DNA from: Bdellovibrionales bacterium
GTDB lineage: Bacteria > Bdellovibrionota > Bdellovibrionia > Bdellovibrionales > UBA1609
DNA: 64,000 bases
Direction of reading: 5' to 3'
NCBI GenBank assembly: GCA_020850475.1
Contig: JADZEO010000082.1
Location: 42,016 to 106,015 of the forward strand
Both the position numbers and the translations under genes were made by a program. The notes under the pieces were generated by a model that had not been told where the DNA came from, ran no database searches, and worked only from the letters and a program-made list of their open reading frames with translations. This document shows, piece by piece, positions 54,953 through 63,815 of the stretch (within the stretch, counting starts at the first letter, position 1; each line of letters starts with the position of its first letter).

Positions 54953-55786
54953 TCAAACGGTCCACGTCGAAAAAAGATAGACAATTGGTGCGGCGAAGTA
55001 AACTCCGTCGAGGCGATCAAGCACGCCTCCGTGCCCGGGCATGATACGGCCAGAGTCTTTGACTCCGGCGGTGCGCTTAAGCAGAGACTCAAAGAGGTCC
55101 CCCGACTGGGCAAGTAGACCAGCTACGGCGGAGCCGGGGATTAACACGACAAGAGATTTTGCCCCAAAAAACCAAAAGCCCAAGGCGCCGGCCGCAACGA
55201 CCGACCCGGCGAGGCCGCCAATGGCGCCAGCCACCGTTTTGTGAGGAGAGACCTCGGGCATGAGCTTGGTTTTTCCAAACTTCAGGCCGGCAAAATAGGC
55301 AGCGGTATCGCCCGCAAAAACTACCGCCAGCAACAAAACAAACCATTTCATTCCGTTGGGCGCGAGCAAGGTTCGAATCGCAAAGGAGGGCAACACGGCC
55401 GCGTAAACAAAGCCCGTCAATGAAGAGAAGGCCAGGTTTCGCAAAAGTAGAAGGGGCTGTTGTCCCCTCAAGGTCCAAAGCAAGGCGGAGCAAAAAATCA
55501 CCGAGAGGCCTCCGAGAGCAGCAAAGGCCTCTTCGAGAGACATAAACGCAAAGGTGAGAATAATCAGACCGCAAGAGACCACAAAAAGGGCGCGCAGGGC
55601 GCCGGGTAAACTAAAGCCGGGGAGAAAACCCAGGTCGGTGTACTCGACAGCCCCGAAAATCAGAAGCAAGGCGGCCAATCCGGCAAGGCCGAGTTGGCCC
55701 GCAAAGTAGCCGGTCGCAATCAGCACAATGATGGCCGCGGCCGCAGAGAAAAAGCGAACCTGGAGCCCGGAAAATTGATCACTCAT
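54953..55786 (-). CDS. cdsA: Phosphatidate cytidylyltransferase
   Basis: Makes CDP-diacylglycerol for phospholipid synthesis. The polytopic 277-residue protein ends with the CdsA signature: SGDLFESLLKR, VKDSGRIMPGHGGVLDRLDG. Its ATG overlaps the uppS stop by one base (TAATG). Order uppS-cdsA-rseP is the common one. Confidence 0.96.
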   Translation of the reverse strand: MSDQFSGLQVRFFSAAAAIIVLIATGYFAGQLGLAGLAALLLIFGAVEYTDLGFLPGFSLPGALRALFVVSCGLIILTFAFMSLEEAFAALGGLSVIFCSALLWTLRGQQPLLLLRNLAFSSLTGFVYAAVLPSFAIRTLLAPNGMKWFVLLLAVVFAGDTAAYFAGLKFGKTKLMPEVSPHKTVAGAIGGLAGSVVAAGALGFWFFGAKSLVVLIPGSAVAGLLAQSGDLFESLLKRTAGVKDSGRIMPGHGGVLDRLDGVYFAAPIVYLFSTWTV

Positions 55787-56529
55787 TAAAGCTCACTTGT
55801 CGGTTCAGAAGAGGACGCCGGAAGTTGGGCGCTCGTGCGGCCAAAGCGTCGCTCTCGCCCATCATACTCTTGAATTGCAGCATCCAAGTCGGTCAAAGTA
55901 AAGGCAGGCCACATTTTTTCCACGATGAGTAGTTCACTATAAGCGGCCGACCACAAAAAGAAGTTGGACAGGCGAGACTCGCCGCTTGTGCGAATAATCA
56001 AGTCGGGGTCAGGCAAAAAGGCCGACTCCATGTGCCCGGCCACCATTTCGGTGGTGATTTCGTCGGGGTCTAGGCGTCCCGACTTTACTAATTGGGCGAT
56101 ATCACGAACGGCTCCGGTGATCTCTTGGCGGCCCCCATAGCTGAGGGCGAAGGTGAGCGTCATTCCGGTGCAGTGATCTGTTTCGCGCACGGTCTTTAGA
56201 ACGGTATTTCGAACCTCAAGGGGCAAGCGCTCGAGATTGCCGATGCAGCGAAACTTAATATTGTTGCGAATGAGGTTACTGCGCTCACGGTTGAGCCGCA
56301 AAAATAACAGCCGCATCAGCAGCGAAACCTCTTCCGAGGGGCGGAGCCAGTTTTCAGTGCTAAACGCAAACAAAGTGAGGAATTTGATTCCCCGAGCGGC
56401 GCATCCTTCAATGATGTTTTTCGCCACGCGAGCGCCACGAACATGACCAAACAAACGGTTGTGGCCGAGGGCCTCTGCCCAGCGGCCGTTGCCGTCCATA
56501 ATGATTCCAATATGCGTTGGCGTACTCAC
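55786..56529 (-). CDS. uppS: Undecaprenyl diphosphate synthase
   Basis: Cis-prenyltransferase for the cell-wall lipid carrier. It has IGIIMDGNGRWAEALG at the start, the FSTENWLRPSEE segment and RTSGESRLSNFFLWSAAYSE. 247 residues. GTG start with GGAG 6 nt upstream. Confidence 0.97.
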   Translation of the reverse strand: MSTPTHIGIIMDGNGRWAEALGHNRLFGHVRGARVAKNIIEGCAARGIKFLTLFAFSTENWLRPSEEVSLLMRLLFLRLNRERSNLIRNNIKFRCIGNLERLPLEVRNTVLKTVRETDHCTGMTLTFALSYGGRQEITGAVRDIAQLVKSGRLDPDEITTEMVAGHMESAFLPDPDLIIRTSGESRLSNFFLWSAAYSELLIVEKMWPAFTLTDLDAAIQEYDGRERRFGRTSAQLPASSSEPTSEL

Positions 56530-56544
56530 TTCTAGCTCCGCGAA

Positions 56545-57102
56545 TCAAAGAGACATCAGCTCTTTTTCTTTGTCCTCTGCTAATTTATCGACCTTTTTAA
56601 TGTAATCGTCCGTGAGCTTTTGAACTTGATCCTCAGCCTTCTTTTGCTGATCTTCGCTAATCGTCTTGTCCTTGCCAGCTTTCTTGGTGGCCTCGTTAGC
56701 GTCCCGACGGGCAATGCGTACAGCAACGCGCGCATCTTCAACAATCTTCTTAATATTTTTCACCAAATCCTTGCGGCGCTCTTCGGTCAGATCGGGCAAG
56801 CGTAAACGAATGACCTTGCCGTCGTTCTGGGGGCTCATTCCCAAATCACTCTTAACGATAGCAGCCTCAATTTCTTTAAGCGTTGAAGCCTCCCAGGGCT
56901 GAATCAAAAAGGACTTGGCATCGGGACAAGAAACCGCCGCCACCTGATTGAGCGGAGTCGGGTTGCCGTAGTAATTCACTTTAATAATATCGAGCATTGA
57001 AACTTGGGCGCGGCCGGTGCGAACCTTCTTGAGTTCACCACCCAATGCCAACAGGGCCTTTTCCATGCGATCTTTAGTTGTTTTCATCATATTGTCGACC
57101 AT
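56545..57102 (-). CDS. frr: Ribosome recycling factor
   Basis: Splits post-termination ribosomes with EF-G. The 185-residue protein has the typical start (MMKTTKDRMEKALLALGGELKKVRTGRA) and end (DKLAEDKEKELMSL). GGGGGA precedes the ATG. Located between pyrH and uppS as usual. Confidence 0.97.
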   Translation of the reverse strand: MVDNMMKTTKDRMEKALLALGGELKKVRTGRAQVSMLDIIKVNYYGNPTPLNQVAAVSCPDAKSFLIQPWEASTLKEIEAAIVKSDLGMSPQNDGKVIRLRLPDLTEERRKDLVKNIKKIVEDARVAVRIARRDANEATKKAGKDKTISEDQQKKAEDQVQKLTDDYIKKVDKLAEDKEKELMSL

Positions 57103-57121
57103 AAATCCCCCATTTTCCTAA

Positions 57122-57832
57122 TCACACAACGACAGTGCCGATACGATCGCCAGCGATCGCCTTGGCCACATTGCCGGGTGTTTTAAGGTTAAAGCAGATA
57201 ATTGGAAGTTTGTTGTCCATACACAAGCTGATTGCGGTGGAATCCATTACTTTGAGGCCGCGATTGAGCACGTCAATGTAGGTGAGCTGCTCAAACATTT
57301 TGGCATCCTTGTGAAGCGCGGGATCTTTGTCGTAGATCCCGTCCACCTTGGTGGCTTTAAGAATCACGTCCGCATTGATCTCCATTGCCCGCAAAGCCGC
57401 CGCCGTGTCCGTCGTGAAATAGGGATTGCCAGTGCCCGCAACAAAAATAACAACGCGACCCTTTTCGAGGTGGCGGATGGCACGTCGCCGGATATAGGGT
57501 TCCGCAATCTCAGCCATGCCGATCGCGGTTTGCACGCGAGTCGAGAGGTTGTGTTTTTCAAACGCGTCTTGCAGGGCCAAGCCGTTAATCACAGTCGCGA
57601 GCATTCCCATGTAATCGGAGCTGGCGCGATCCATGCCTTGAGCGGAAGCGGCGACGCCGCGAAAAATATTGCCACCGCCAATGACGATGCCAATTTGGGC
57701 GCCGAGCGCATAGGCCTCGGCGACGTCATCGGCGATCTGGGAGACGATGCCAGTATCAACGGTACTGGCACCACTTGCCAAAGCCTCGCCACTTAACTTC
57801 AGAAGAACCCGACGGTACTTGCTCTTTGCCAA
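57122..57832 (-). CDS. pyrH: UMP kinase
   Basis: Bacterial hexameric UMP kinase. [13 protein letters not shown] at the start, [13 protein letters not shown], and [21 protein letters not shown] segment (written [16 protein letters not shown] here). 236 residues. TTG start with AAGG three nt upstream, 5 bp after tsf. Confidence 0.96.
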   Translation of the reverse strand: MAKSKYRRVLLKLSGEALASGASTVDTGIVSQIADDVAEAYALGAQIGIVIGGGNIFRGVAASAQGMDRASSDYMGMLATVINGLALQDAFEKHNLSTRVQTAIGMAEIAEPYIRRRAIRHLEKGRVVIFVAGTGNPYFTTDTAAALRAMEINADVILKATKVDGIYDKDPALHKDAKMFEQLTYIDVLNRGLKVMDSTAISLCMDNKLPIICFNLKTPGNVAKAIAGDRIGTVVV

Positions 57833-57837
57833 CAGCC

Positions 57838-58488
57838 TTATCCTTTGATTTGTGCTGCGACTTCTTCAGCAAAGTTTTCTTGTTTCTTCTCTAGACCCTC
57901 ACCCAACTCATAGCGCGCAAAACGACGGATGACGATATTTTCTCCGATTCGAGCGATGGTTTCCTGGAGATACTTCTCAACCGTAATGTCGGGGTTTTTT
58001 ACGTACTTTTGTCCCAGCAAGCAGGTTTCCGCTGCCCACTTCGACATCTGGCCATCAATGATCTTATCGAGAAATTGGGCTTTCTTTCCTTCCTCCAGCG
58101 CCTTGGCCTTGAGGATCTCCCGCTCTTTATTGCGAACTTCTTCGGGGATCTCGTCTTCTTTAACGAAACTGGGCGACATGGCCGCGATGTGCATCGCGAC
58201 GTCGGAGACGAACTTTTGAAATTCCTCGTTGCGCGCCACAAAGTCAGTTTCGCTGTTCACTTCAACGAGCACCCCAATGCGACCACCGGCGTGAATATAG
58301 GAAGAGACCAAGCCCTCGGTAGCGGCCCGGCCCGCTTTTTTGGCAGCTTTGCTGAGGCCTTTTACCCGCAACCACTCGACGGCCTTTTCGAAATCACCAT
58401 CGGATTCTTCCAATGCCTTTTTACAATCCATCATTCCTGCGCTGGTTTTGTCGCGCAGATCCTTCACTAATGAAGCACTGATAGCCAT
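57838..58488 (-). CDS. tsf: Elongation factor Ts (short form)
   Basis: Exchange factor for EF-Tu. It has the N-terminal UBA-like [19 protein letters not shown] motif and the core [10 protein letters not shown]. 216 residues, shorter than E. coli (283) because it has a single core subdomain, as in other short-form Ts proteins. AAGGAAA precedes the ATG. An intercistronic hairpin separates it from rpsB. Confidence 0.95.
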   Translation of the reverse strand: MAISASLVKDLRDKTSAGMMDCKKALEESDGDFEKAVEWLRVKGLSKAAKKAGRAATEGLVSSYIHAGGRIGVLVEVNSETDFVARNEEFQKFVSDVAMHIAAMSPSFVKEDEIPEEVRNKEREILKAKALEEGKKAQFLDKIIDGQMSKWAAETCLLGQKYVKNPDITVEKYLQETIARIGENIVIRRFARYELGEGLEKKQENFAEEVAAQIKG

Positions 58489-58555
58489 AATTATTTCCTT
58501 ATTGTTTTAGTTCAAAAAAGTTCAATTCAAGCAAGTTAGGGCGTGGCCGTTCATG

Positions 58556-58584
58556 GCGAAGCCATGGTTTTGGCATGGCTTCGC
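58556..58584 (-). promoter_or_regulatory. Intercistronic hairpin between rpsB and tsf
   Basis: GCGAAGCCATG (58556-58566) and CATGGCTTCGC (58574-58584) form a perfect 11-bp stem with a 7-nt loop, 16 nt after the rpsB stop. No T-run follows directly on the minus strand, so it is more likely an attenuator, RNA processing or stability element than a full terminator. Confidence 0.6.
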
Positions 58585-58600
58585 TAGGCGGTTGCTCAAC

Positions 58601-59503
58601 TCACTCGGGGGTTTCTGTTTCGGGTTCTTCGCTCGGAGTTTCAAGTTCGGCTTGAATCTCAACTTCGTCGGCCAAACCAGCAGCAACCAGTTTGCGGCCA
58701 CGACCCACTTTAACCACGGCGGGTCCACCGGCCTCTGCAGCGACGCGAGCCTGCGGAGCTTCGGGAGCCTCTTTCACCGCGACCTCAGTTTTATCAACCT
58801 GGGAACGAACCTTTTCTTCCCATGCTTTGGCACCTTCGAGGAAGCTGTCAGCAACCAAGTTGGCGAAAAGCTTGATCGAGCGAATGGCGTCATCGTTGCC
58901 AGGAATAGGATATTCAACCTCTTCCGGGTCAACATTCGTGTCAGCAATTCCGACAACGGGGATTCCAAGTCGGCGGGCTTCTTTGACCGCAATGTGTTCT
59001 TTGTTGAGATCGACAACAAACATCGCTGCCGGAGAATCTTTCATCTCCCGGATGCCTTCCAAATATTCGACGAGGCGAGTGTATTCTTTTTCGATGCGGG
59101 CGCGCTCTTTTTTAGAGAAAAAGTCGAGCTCACCTTTTTCGCGCATACGATCAATCTTTTTCAGGCGATCGATGCTGGACTTAATGGTTTGGAAATTCGT
59201 CAACATCCCACCCAGCCAGCGCTTGGTGACGTAGTATTGACCGCAACGCTCAGCTGCTTCCCGAATCGGTTCAGCCGCTTGCTTTTTGGTGCCGACAAAA
59301 ATCAGGCGACCACCGTTGGCCGCAACAGACTTAACGAAGTCGGCGGCCCGCCGAGCGAGTCCGACTGATTTTTGTAGATCGATAATGTGAATTCCGCCCC
59401 GGTCCGTGTAAACATAGGGCTTCATTTTGGGATTCCAACGTTGGGTTTGGTGTCCGAAATGGACGCCTGCATCCAACATTTCTTTCATGGTCACGTTGGC
59501 CAT
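58601..59503 (-). CDS. rpsB: Ribosomal protein S2 with C-terminal extension
   Basis: Starts MANVTMKEMLDAGVHFGHQTQRWNPKMKPY, with KRWLGGMLTNFQTI and PGNDDAIRSI as in all S2 proteins. At 300 residues it has about 60 extra C-terminal residues that are Ala/Val/Glu-rich and end in acidic Thr/Pro repeats. GAGAGGT precedes the ATG. The 192-bp interval 59504-59695 upstream shows no gene and no clear promoter consensus. Confidence 0.97.
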   Translation of the reverse strand: MANVTMKEMLDAGVHFGHQTQRWNPKMKPYVYTDRGGIHIIDLQKSVGLARRAADFVKSVAANGGRLIFVGTKKQAAEPIREAAERCGQYYVTKRWLGGMLTNFQTIKSSIDRLKKIDRMREKGELDFFSKKERARIEKEYTRLVEYLEGIREMKDSPAAMFVVDLNKEHIAVKEARRLGIPVVGIADTNVDPEEVEYPIPGNDDAIRSIKLFANLVADSFLEGAKAWEEKVRSQVDKTEVAVKEAPEAPQARVAAEAGGPAVVKVGRGRKLVAAGLADEVEIQAELETPSEEPETETPE

Positions 59504-59695
59504 AGTTACCTCTCTGGTTGTGCCGCCTTCCTCATTCGCCCCGCAGGGACCAAAGAACCGAGGAAGTGTGAATTAATAAAAAGCGAAATACTGTTAGCAT
59601 GTTCTTTTGGGCAGAGCAACAAATTGAGAGTGAATCAGGCCGGAGCCAGATCTCTGATGAAGCGGGCCCGGACACAACACAAACAACTGAAATTA

Positions 59696-60823
59696 TTAGA
59701 GTAATTGAGGCTCTAGAGGGGCCTTGCCGAGTTCGCCGCGGGCCTGGTTGCACCAGTTGATCGCTGCCTGAGCTTGGCTCACGGCCGCGACCAGGGGAAC
59801 TTGGGGATCCATCGTGGGATGGGCGATGAATAGAGTTGGGAGCTCAGGGAGCAAGCCTGGGTCTTTGAGTCCGAGCTCGAAGTTTCCATGAGAATTAAAA
59901 TCGACCACAATTTTTTCCGCCCGGAGGTCACTGAAGGCCTCGGGATAAGCTCGGCGAAGCTGTCGCCTCATCTCACGCAAGGTATTGGCAATTTGCTCGG
60001 GATCGTCCGCCAGTTCCGTCGGCAGCAGTCCCAACCAGAGCGAGCGCTGACCGGGGAGACCTTCTTGGGGCGCAAAAAAGCGCCCGATGGTCGGCTCCAT
60101 GTCGTCCTTTGTTCCGTAGAGAAAGTGAAGAGCCTCACTTTCTTGCTGGATTGAACTATGAGCGAGGTGCAGGTGCACGGAGGTCCATAAAGGTGTTTTG
60201 GCCAAGCGCTGGCGGGTGCGTCCGGGGATGAGGTCCAAGGGCAAATCTTGGAGAAGTGAGCGCGGACTGAGAGTGTAAATAACCTGTCGACCGTAAATGG
60301 TCCGTGCGCCATTGAGCGTGAGGGCCAAGCCGGGCTCGGCAAAGGCATATTCGGTGACGAGAGCGCGAGTGAGAGTCTCACCACGGAAACTCTCAATGAG
60401 GGTGCGCACCCATTGATCGGGGGTGCTTTGCAGGCGCGTCCAACAAGACTGATTGTAGCGAGAGATGACGTTTAAACTTGAAAACTGGCGGCTGCCAAAG
60501 CCCCAGAAGTTTTTGAGCGTGCCGTCGTCAAAGGTCAAGGGTGCCAGCTCGACGGTGTCGCCCACGACCGGACACTGAATCAGCTCTTCAAGCCATCGCA
60601 GGGTCACGGCAGATTCCACCGACGAGGGCACCAGCGCCAAGTTGGTCGGCAGGGCCAGACTGTTGACCGCGATGGGCCGAAGTGCGCCACCGAGGACCTC
60701 GCTCCCCTCAAGGATCGCCACCCGTTGACCGAGCAGCTCCAGGGCGCGTGCGGTCAGCAGGCCCGTAAGGTGCCCACCCACAATGATGGTGTCAAAGAGC
60801 TCTGCAGATTTATTTGAAGCCAT
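59696..60823 (-). CDS. FAD/NAD(P)-binding oxidoreductase-like protein
   Basis: A Rossmann-like start (DTIIVGGHLTGLLTARALELLGQRVAILE) resembles phytoene-desaturase or amine-oxidase type flavoproteins, but the GxGxxG reads G-G-H-L-T-G, with His at the middle Gly. About 375 residues; the C-terminal ~60 residues (LPTLFIAHPTMDPQVPLVAAVSQAQAAINW) look like the FAD-closing part of that family. Substrate unknown. The ATG at 60823 avoids overlap with the upstream gene; the frame is open further but would run into it. Confidence 0.7.
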   Translation of the reverse strand: MASNKSAELFDTIIVGGHLTGLLTARALELLGQRVAILEGSEVLGGALRPIAVNSLALPTNLALVPSSVESAVTLRWLEELIQCPVVGDTVELAPLTFDDGTLKNFWGFGSRQFSSLNVISRYNQSCWTRLQSTPDQWVRTLIESFRGETLTRALVTEYAFAEPGLALTLNGARTIYGRQVIYTLSPRSLLQDLPLDLIPGRTRQRLAKTPLWTSVHLHLAHSSIQQESEALHFLYGTKDDMEPTIGRFFAPQEGLPGQRSLWLGLLPTELADDPEQIANTLREMRRQLRRAYPEAFSDLRAEKIVVDFNSHGNFELGLKDPGLLPELPTLFIAHPTMDPQVPLVAAVSQAQAAINWCNQARGELGKAPLEPQLL

Positions 60824-60854
60824 AGGTCTAAGTTCACCAAGGAGTGGGCGAGAT

Positions 60855-61715
60855 TCAAGGAAATTTAGGAAGGCGCTCTGCACAATATTTGAGGCATGGC
60901 CTGAGATATTTTTGAGCTCGAGGAGAGGAGCGAATGACTTGGGCAAGAGACGGAGAAAGCCGGTAGTACCAGTGAATGAAGGTTCGGCCCGGGGGTGATT
61001 TGCGTAAATATTGATCACGATACAGTCTCAGCAAGAGAACTTCGCGGGCCAGAGGATCATCCGCACAGAGGGCGGTCGCGATAAAACATTTTCCTTTGAG
61101 GCCACCGGAGGAGCGCAAGAACTCGCGCACGATTTCGGGATTTTTGGCGGCTCTAAGGAAATTGTCCGCGCGCTTGATGATGTCCGGGTAAATAGTGCTA
61201 AATTTTACAAACTGAGTGAGCTTGGCGGCGGTTTTTCTTTGGCGGTCTCCATAGCGCGGACTCATGTCATAAATGCGCAACAGATCCCAATAAACTGAGG
61301 TAATGACGGTCATTTCCTTTGAGCGCGTGGAGTTATTAAAAATCTCAGGGCCGAGCTGACCAGGCTGTTTGTTGTACACGATTTCGAGTACGCGCAAATA
61401 TTTTTCGTAAGCGATGGCGGCCTCAGAGTAGGCCTTTTGGTTCATCAGCGACCGCGCTTGTTTAATCAGATTCACGCGGCTCTTCCAAAGGACCGCGCGA
61501 TTTTTCTCGCGCGCCTGGGCTTCCATGCGCAGCTTTACTCCCTGAGAAACGCCGCGGGTGAGTCCCTCGAAGCAGGAGGCACAAACGTGGTCCGGAATTT
61601 CGCTAGGATCTAAGGTGGCCTGTAAAGCTAAGCGCATTCCCGGCTCAATTTTGAGCAAGCGATCGGTGAGAGCGCCACATTTTGGACAGGGCATGGAAGT
61701 CGTTACCTGAGTCAT
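60855..61715 (-). CDS. Zinc-ribbon protein with a C-terminal CFI-box domain
   Basis: Two CxxC pairs at the N-terminus (CPKCG at 9-13, CASC near 45) suggest a zinc ribbon. A helical middle part (~65-190) resembles a degenerate TPR. From about residue 209 the protein has the CFIATA motif followed by PLAREVLLLRLYRDQYL and YYRLSPSLAQVI, the CFI-box C-terminal domain seen at the end of many unrelated proteins. Its role is unknown. A promoter lies ~25 bp upstream; there is no good ribosome site. Confidence 0.75.
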   Translation of the reverse strand: MTQVTTSMPCPKCGALTDRLLKIEPGMRLALQATLDPSEIPDHVCASCFEGLTRGVSQGVKLRMEAQAREKNRAVLWKSRVNLIKQARSLMNQKAYSEAAIAYEKYLRVLEIVYNKQPGQLGPEIFNNSTRSKEMTVITSVYWDLLRIYDMSPRYGDRQRKTAAKLTQFVKFSTIYPDIIKRADNFLRAAKNPEIVREFLRSSGGLKGKCFIATALCADDPLAREVLLLRLYRDQYLRKSPPGRTFIHWYYRLSPSLAQVIRSSPRAQKYLRPCLKYCAERLPKFP

Positions 61716-61740
61716 TGGTCCCGCCAGTTTCTTCGTCTTG

Positions 61741-61770
61741 ATTGTAACGGATGGAGGGCTCGCTCGCCAA
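61741..61770 (-). promoter_or_regulatory. Promoter of the CFI-box gene
   Basis: TTGGCG (61765-61770) and TACAAT (61741-61746, five of six), 18 nt apart on the minus strand, between the priA stop and the gene. Confidence 0.45.
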
Positions 61771-61781
61771 GGCCGGTGATG

Positions 61782-63815
61782 TCAGAGCAGGTTCATCGGG
61801 TCGATATCGACCAACACTTTGACCCCGGACGGGAGCCATTTTTCATCGCCCAGTGCCTGCCGACAGAGAGCAGCCAAGCGGGCGTGATCAGGACTTTTGA
61901 TGAGCAACTGGTAGCGGAACTTGCCGCGCAATTTGGCGATCGGCGCCGGAGCTGGACCTAAGATCTGGAGCGGTTGGTAGGGTTGCTTCTGTTGTTGGAG
62001 GAGAGAACAGCGGCGACCCAGGGCTTCGGCCGCCTGTTGAGTGCGTGCTTCATGGTTACCGATGATGCGCAAGCAAGCCAGTCGCATGACGGGCGGGTAG
62101 TTTAGCGATCGCCGCATGTTGAGCTCTTCGGTTGCAAAGCCCACAAAATCATTTTGCAAAGAATAGACAATGCTAACGTGGGCGGGATTATAGGTCTGAA
62201 CGATCACTCGGCCTGGGGCCTCGGAGTGGCGGCCGGCCCGACCACCCACCTGAGTTAAGAGTTGGAAGCTCCTCTCGGCGGCGCGAAAGTCAGGAAGATT
62301 AAATCCCACATCGGCCATCACCAGACCGACGAGAGTCAAGCCGGCGAAGTCGAGTCCTTTGGCAATCATTTGCGTACCCACCAGCAAATCGACTTCACGC
62401 TTTTCCATGCTGGTAATCATTTGCTCAAGATCCAGGCGCGATTGAATCTCGTCGCGATCGGCTCGCGCCACGCGTAGCGAGGGAAAAAGGCGAACCATGT
62501 CTTGTTCGACGAGCTCGGTGCCGAGGCCGAGTGGCCCGACGTCAAGAGAGCCGCACTCCCGACAGGTCTCATTAAGCCGTTCGTGGTAGTCACAATAGTG
62601 GCAGACCAAATGGTTTTTTCCATGGAGGGTCAGTGAAATGGAACAGTTGGGACACTCATAAGAGGTCCCGCACGAGGGACAAAAAACCGATTGGGCAATT
62701 CCGCGGCGATTGAGGAACAGGGCGGCCTGTTCGGACCGCGCAAAACAAGCTGAAAGTTGTTCGTAAAGAACCTGACTGAGCCAAAAGGGCAAGTTTGACG
62801 CCGTCCCGGCGAGGCGGCGTTGGTCGCGCTCGGAGCGCATGTCAACCACTTCGATCGTCGGGAGCTGGCGGTCCGCGACCCGTCGACTCATGGTGTGGAG
62901 ATGATATTTGTTCAGACTGACGTTGTGCCAAGTTTCAAGGCTCGGCGTCGCACTGCCCAGAACAATCGGGCAATTGTGTGACTTGGCCAACATCACAGCA
63001 GCATCGCGGGCATGGTACTTGAGCATTTCATCTTGCTTAAAACTGGGTTCATGCTCTTCGTCGATGATAATCAAACCCAAATCCGCAAGCGGACAAAAGA
63101 GGGCCGATCGCGCCCCCACCAAAATTTTTCGTGAACCATCAATCATGCTCCACCACTGTTCCGTCTTTTCTCGATCGGTCAGATGAGAGTGAAGTACGGC
63201 CAGCTGTCCCGGAAAGCGATTGGAAAAGCGCCGGAGGAGTTGCGGGGTGAGCGAAATCTCCGGAACCAAAACCACCGCGCGTTTGCCGGCGGCAAGAGTG
63301 TCGGCGATGAGATTGAGGTAGACCTCGGTTTTTCCTGAACCCGTAACACCATGTAAAAGATGGGCCGAAAATCCAGGGTGCGCACGAATTGAGGCGAGCA
63401 CCTGTTGTTGCTCTTCCGTCAGCGAGACCCGCACCTCGGCAGTTGCCTCGGGAATGGGCGAGCTTTTGCGGGAGCCGCGTCCGCGACTTTTTAGTGGCGG
63501 ATAACAGAGGGCCAGCGTTTGTCCTAGCGGATAGAGATAATAGCGAGACAACCACTCAAGCCAACTGAGAGTGGGTTCGGGAATTTGCGGGAACTCAGAG
63601 ACCAGGGAGTCGATCGATTTCACACTGAAGGCGCCGGTGGCTTCGGTGGGGCCGAGCACAACTCCTTCAACTTTGCGACGACCCAGGGGAACGCGCACCA
63701 GGTGTCCGCGCTTAAAGGCGGAGGCGTCGCCGTCCGGAGCGCTGTACGACAGTGGCGCGACCAAGGGCGCATCCACGGCGACCGACAGCAATGCGGAAGT
63801 TGGGGCTTCGTTCAT
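61782..63815 (-). CDS. priA: Primosomal replication restart helicase PriA
   Basis: 3'-5' helicase that reloads the replisome at stalled forks. It has an N-terminal DNA-binding domain (~1-110), Walker A GVTGSGKTE (156-164), a DEEH box (IIDEEHEPSFKQDE), and the zinc-binding cysteine cluster (CPSCGTSYECPNC, CHYCDYHE, CRECGS). 677 residues, normal. Its ATG overlaps the stop of the next upstream gene by four bases. Confidence 0.96.
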   Translation of the reverse strand: MNEAPTSALLSVAVDAPLVAPLSYSAPDGDASAFKRGHLVRVPLGRRKVEGVVLGPTEATGAFSVKSIDSLVSEFPQIPEPTLSWLEWLSRYYLYPLGQTLALCYPPLKSRGRGSRKSSPIPEATAEVRVSLTEEQQQVLASIRAHPGFSAHLLHGVTGSGKTEVYLNLIADTLAAGKRAVVLVPEISLTPQLLRRFSNRFPGQLAVLHSHLTDREKTEQWWSMIDGSRKILVGARSALFCPLADLGLIIIDEEHEPSFKQDEMLKYHARDAAVMLAKSHNCPIVLGSATPSLETWHNVSLNKYHLHTMSRRVADRQLPTIEVVDMRSERDQRRLAGTASNLPFWLSQVLYEQLSACFARSEQAALFLNRRGIAQSVFCPSCGTSYECPNCSISLTLHGKNHLVCHYCDYHERLNETCRECGSLDVGPLGLGTELVEQDMVRLFPSLRVARADRDEIQSRLDLEQMITSMEKREVDLLVGTQMIAKGLDFAGLTLVGLVMADVGFNLPDFRAAERSFQLLTQVGGRAGRHSEAPGRVIVQTYNPAHVSIVYSLQNDFVGFATEELNMRRSLNYPPVMRLACLRIIGNHEARTQQAAEALGRRCSLLQQQKQPYQPLQILGPAPAPIAKLRGKFRYQLLIKSPDHARLAALCRQALGDEKWLPSGVKVLVDIDPMNLL

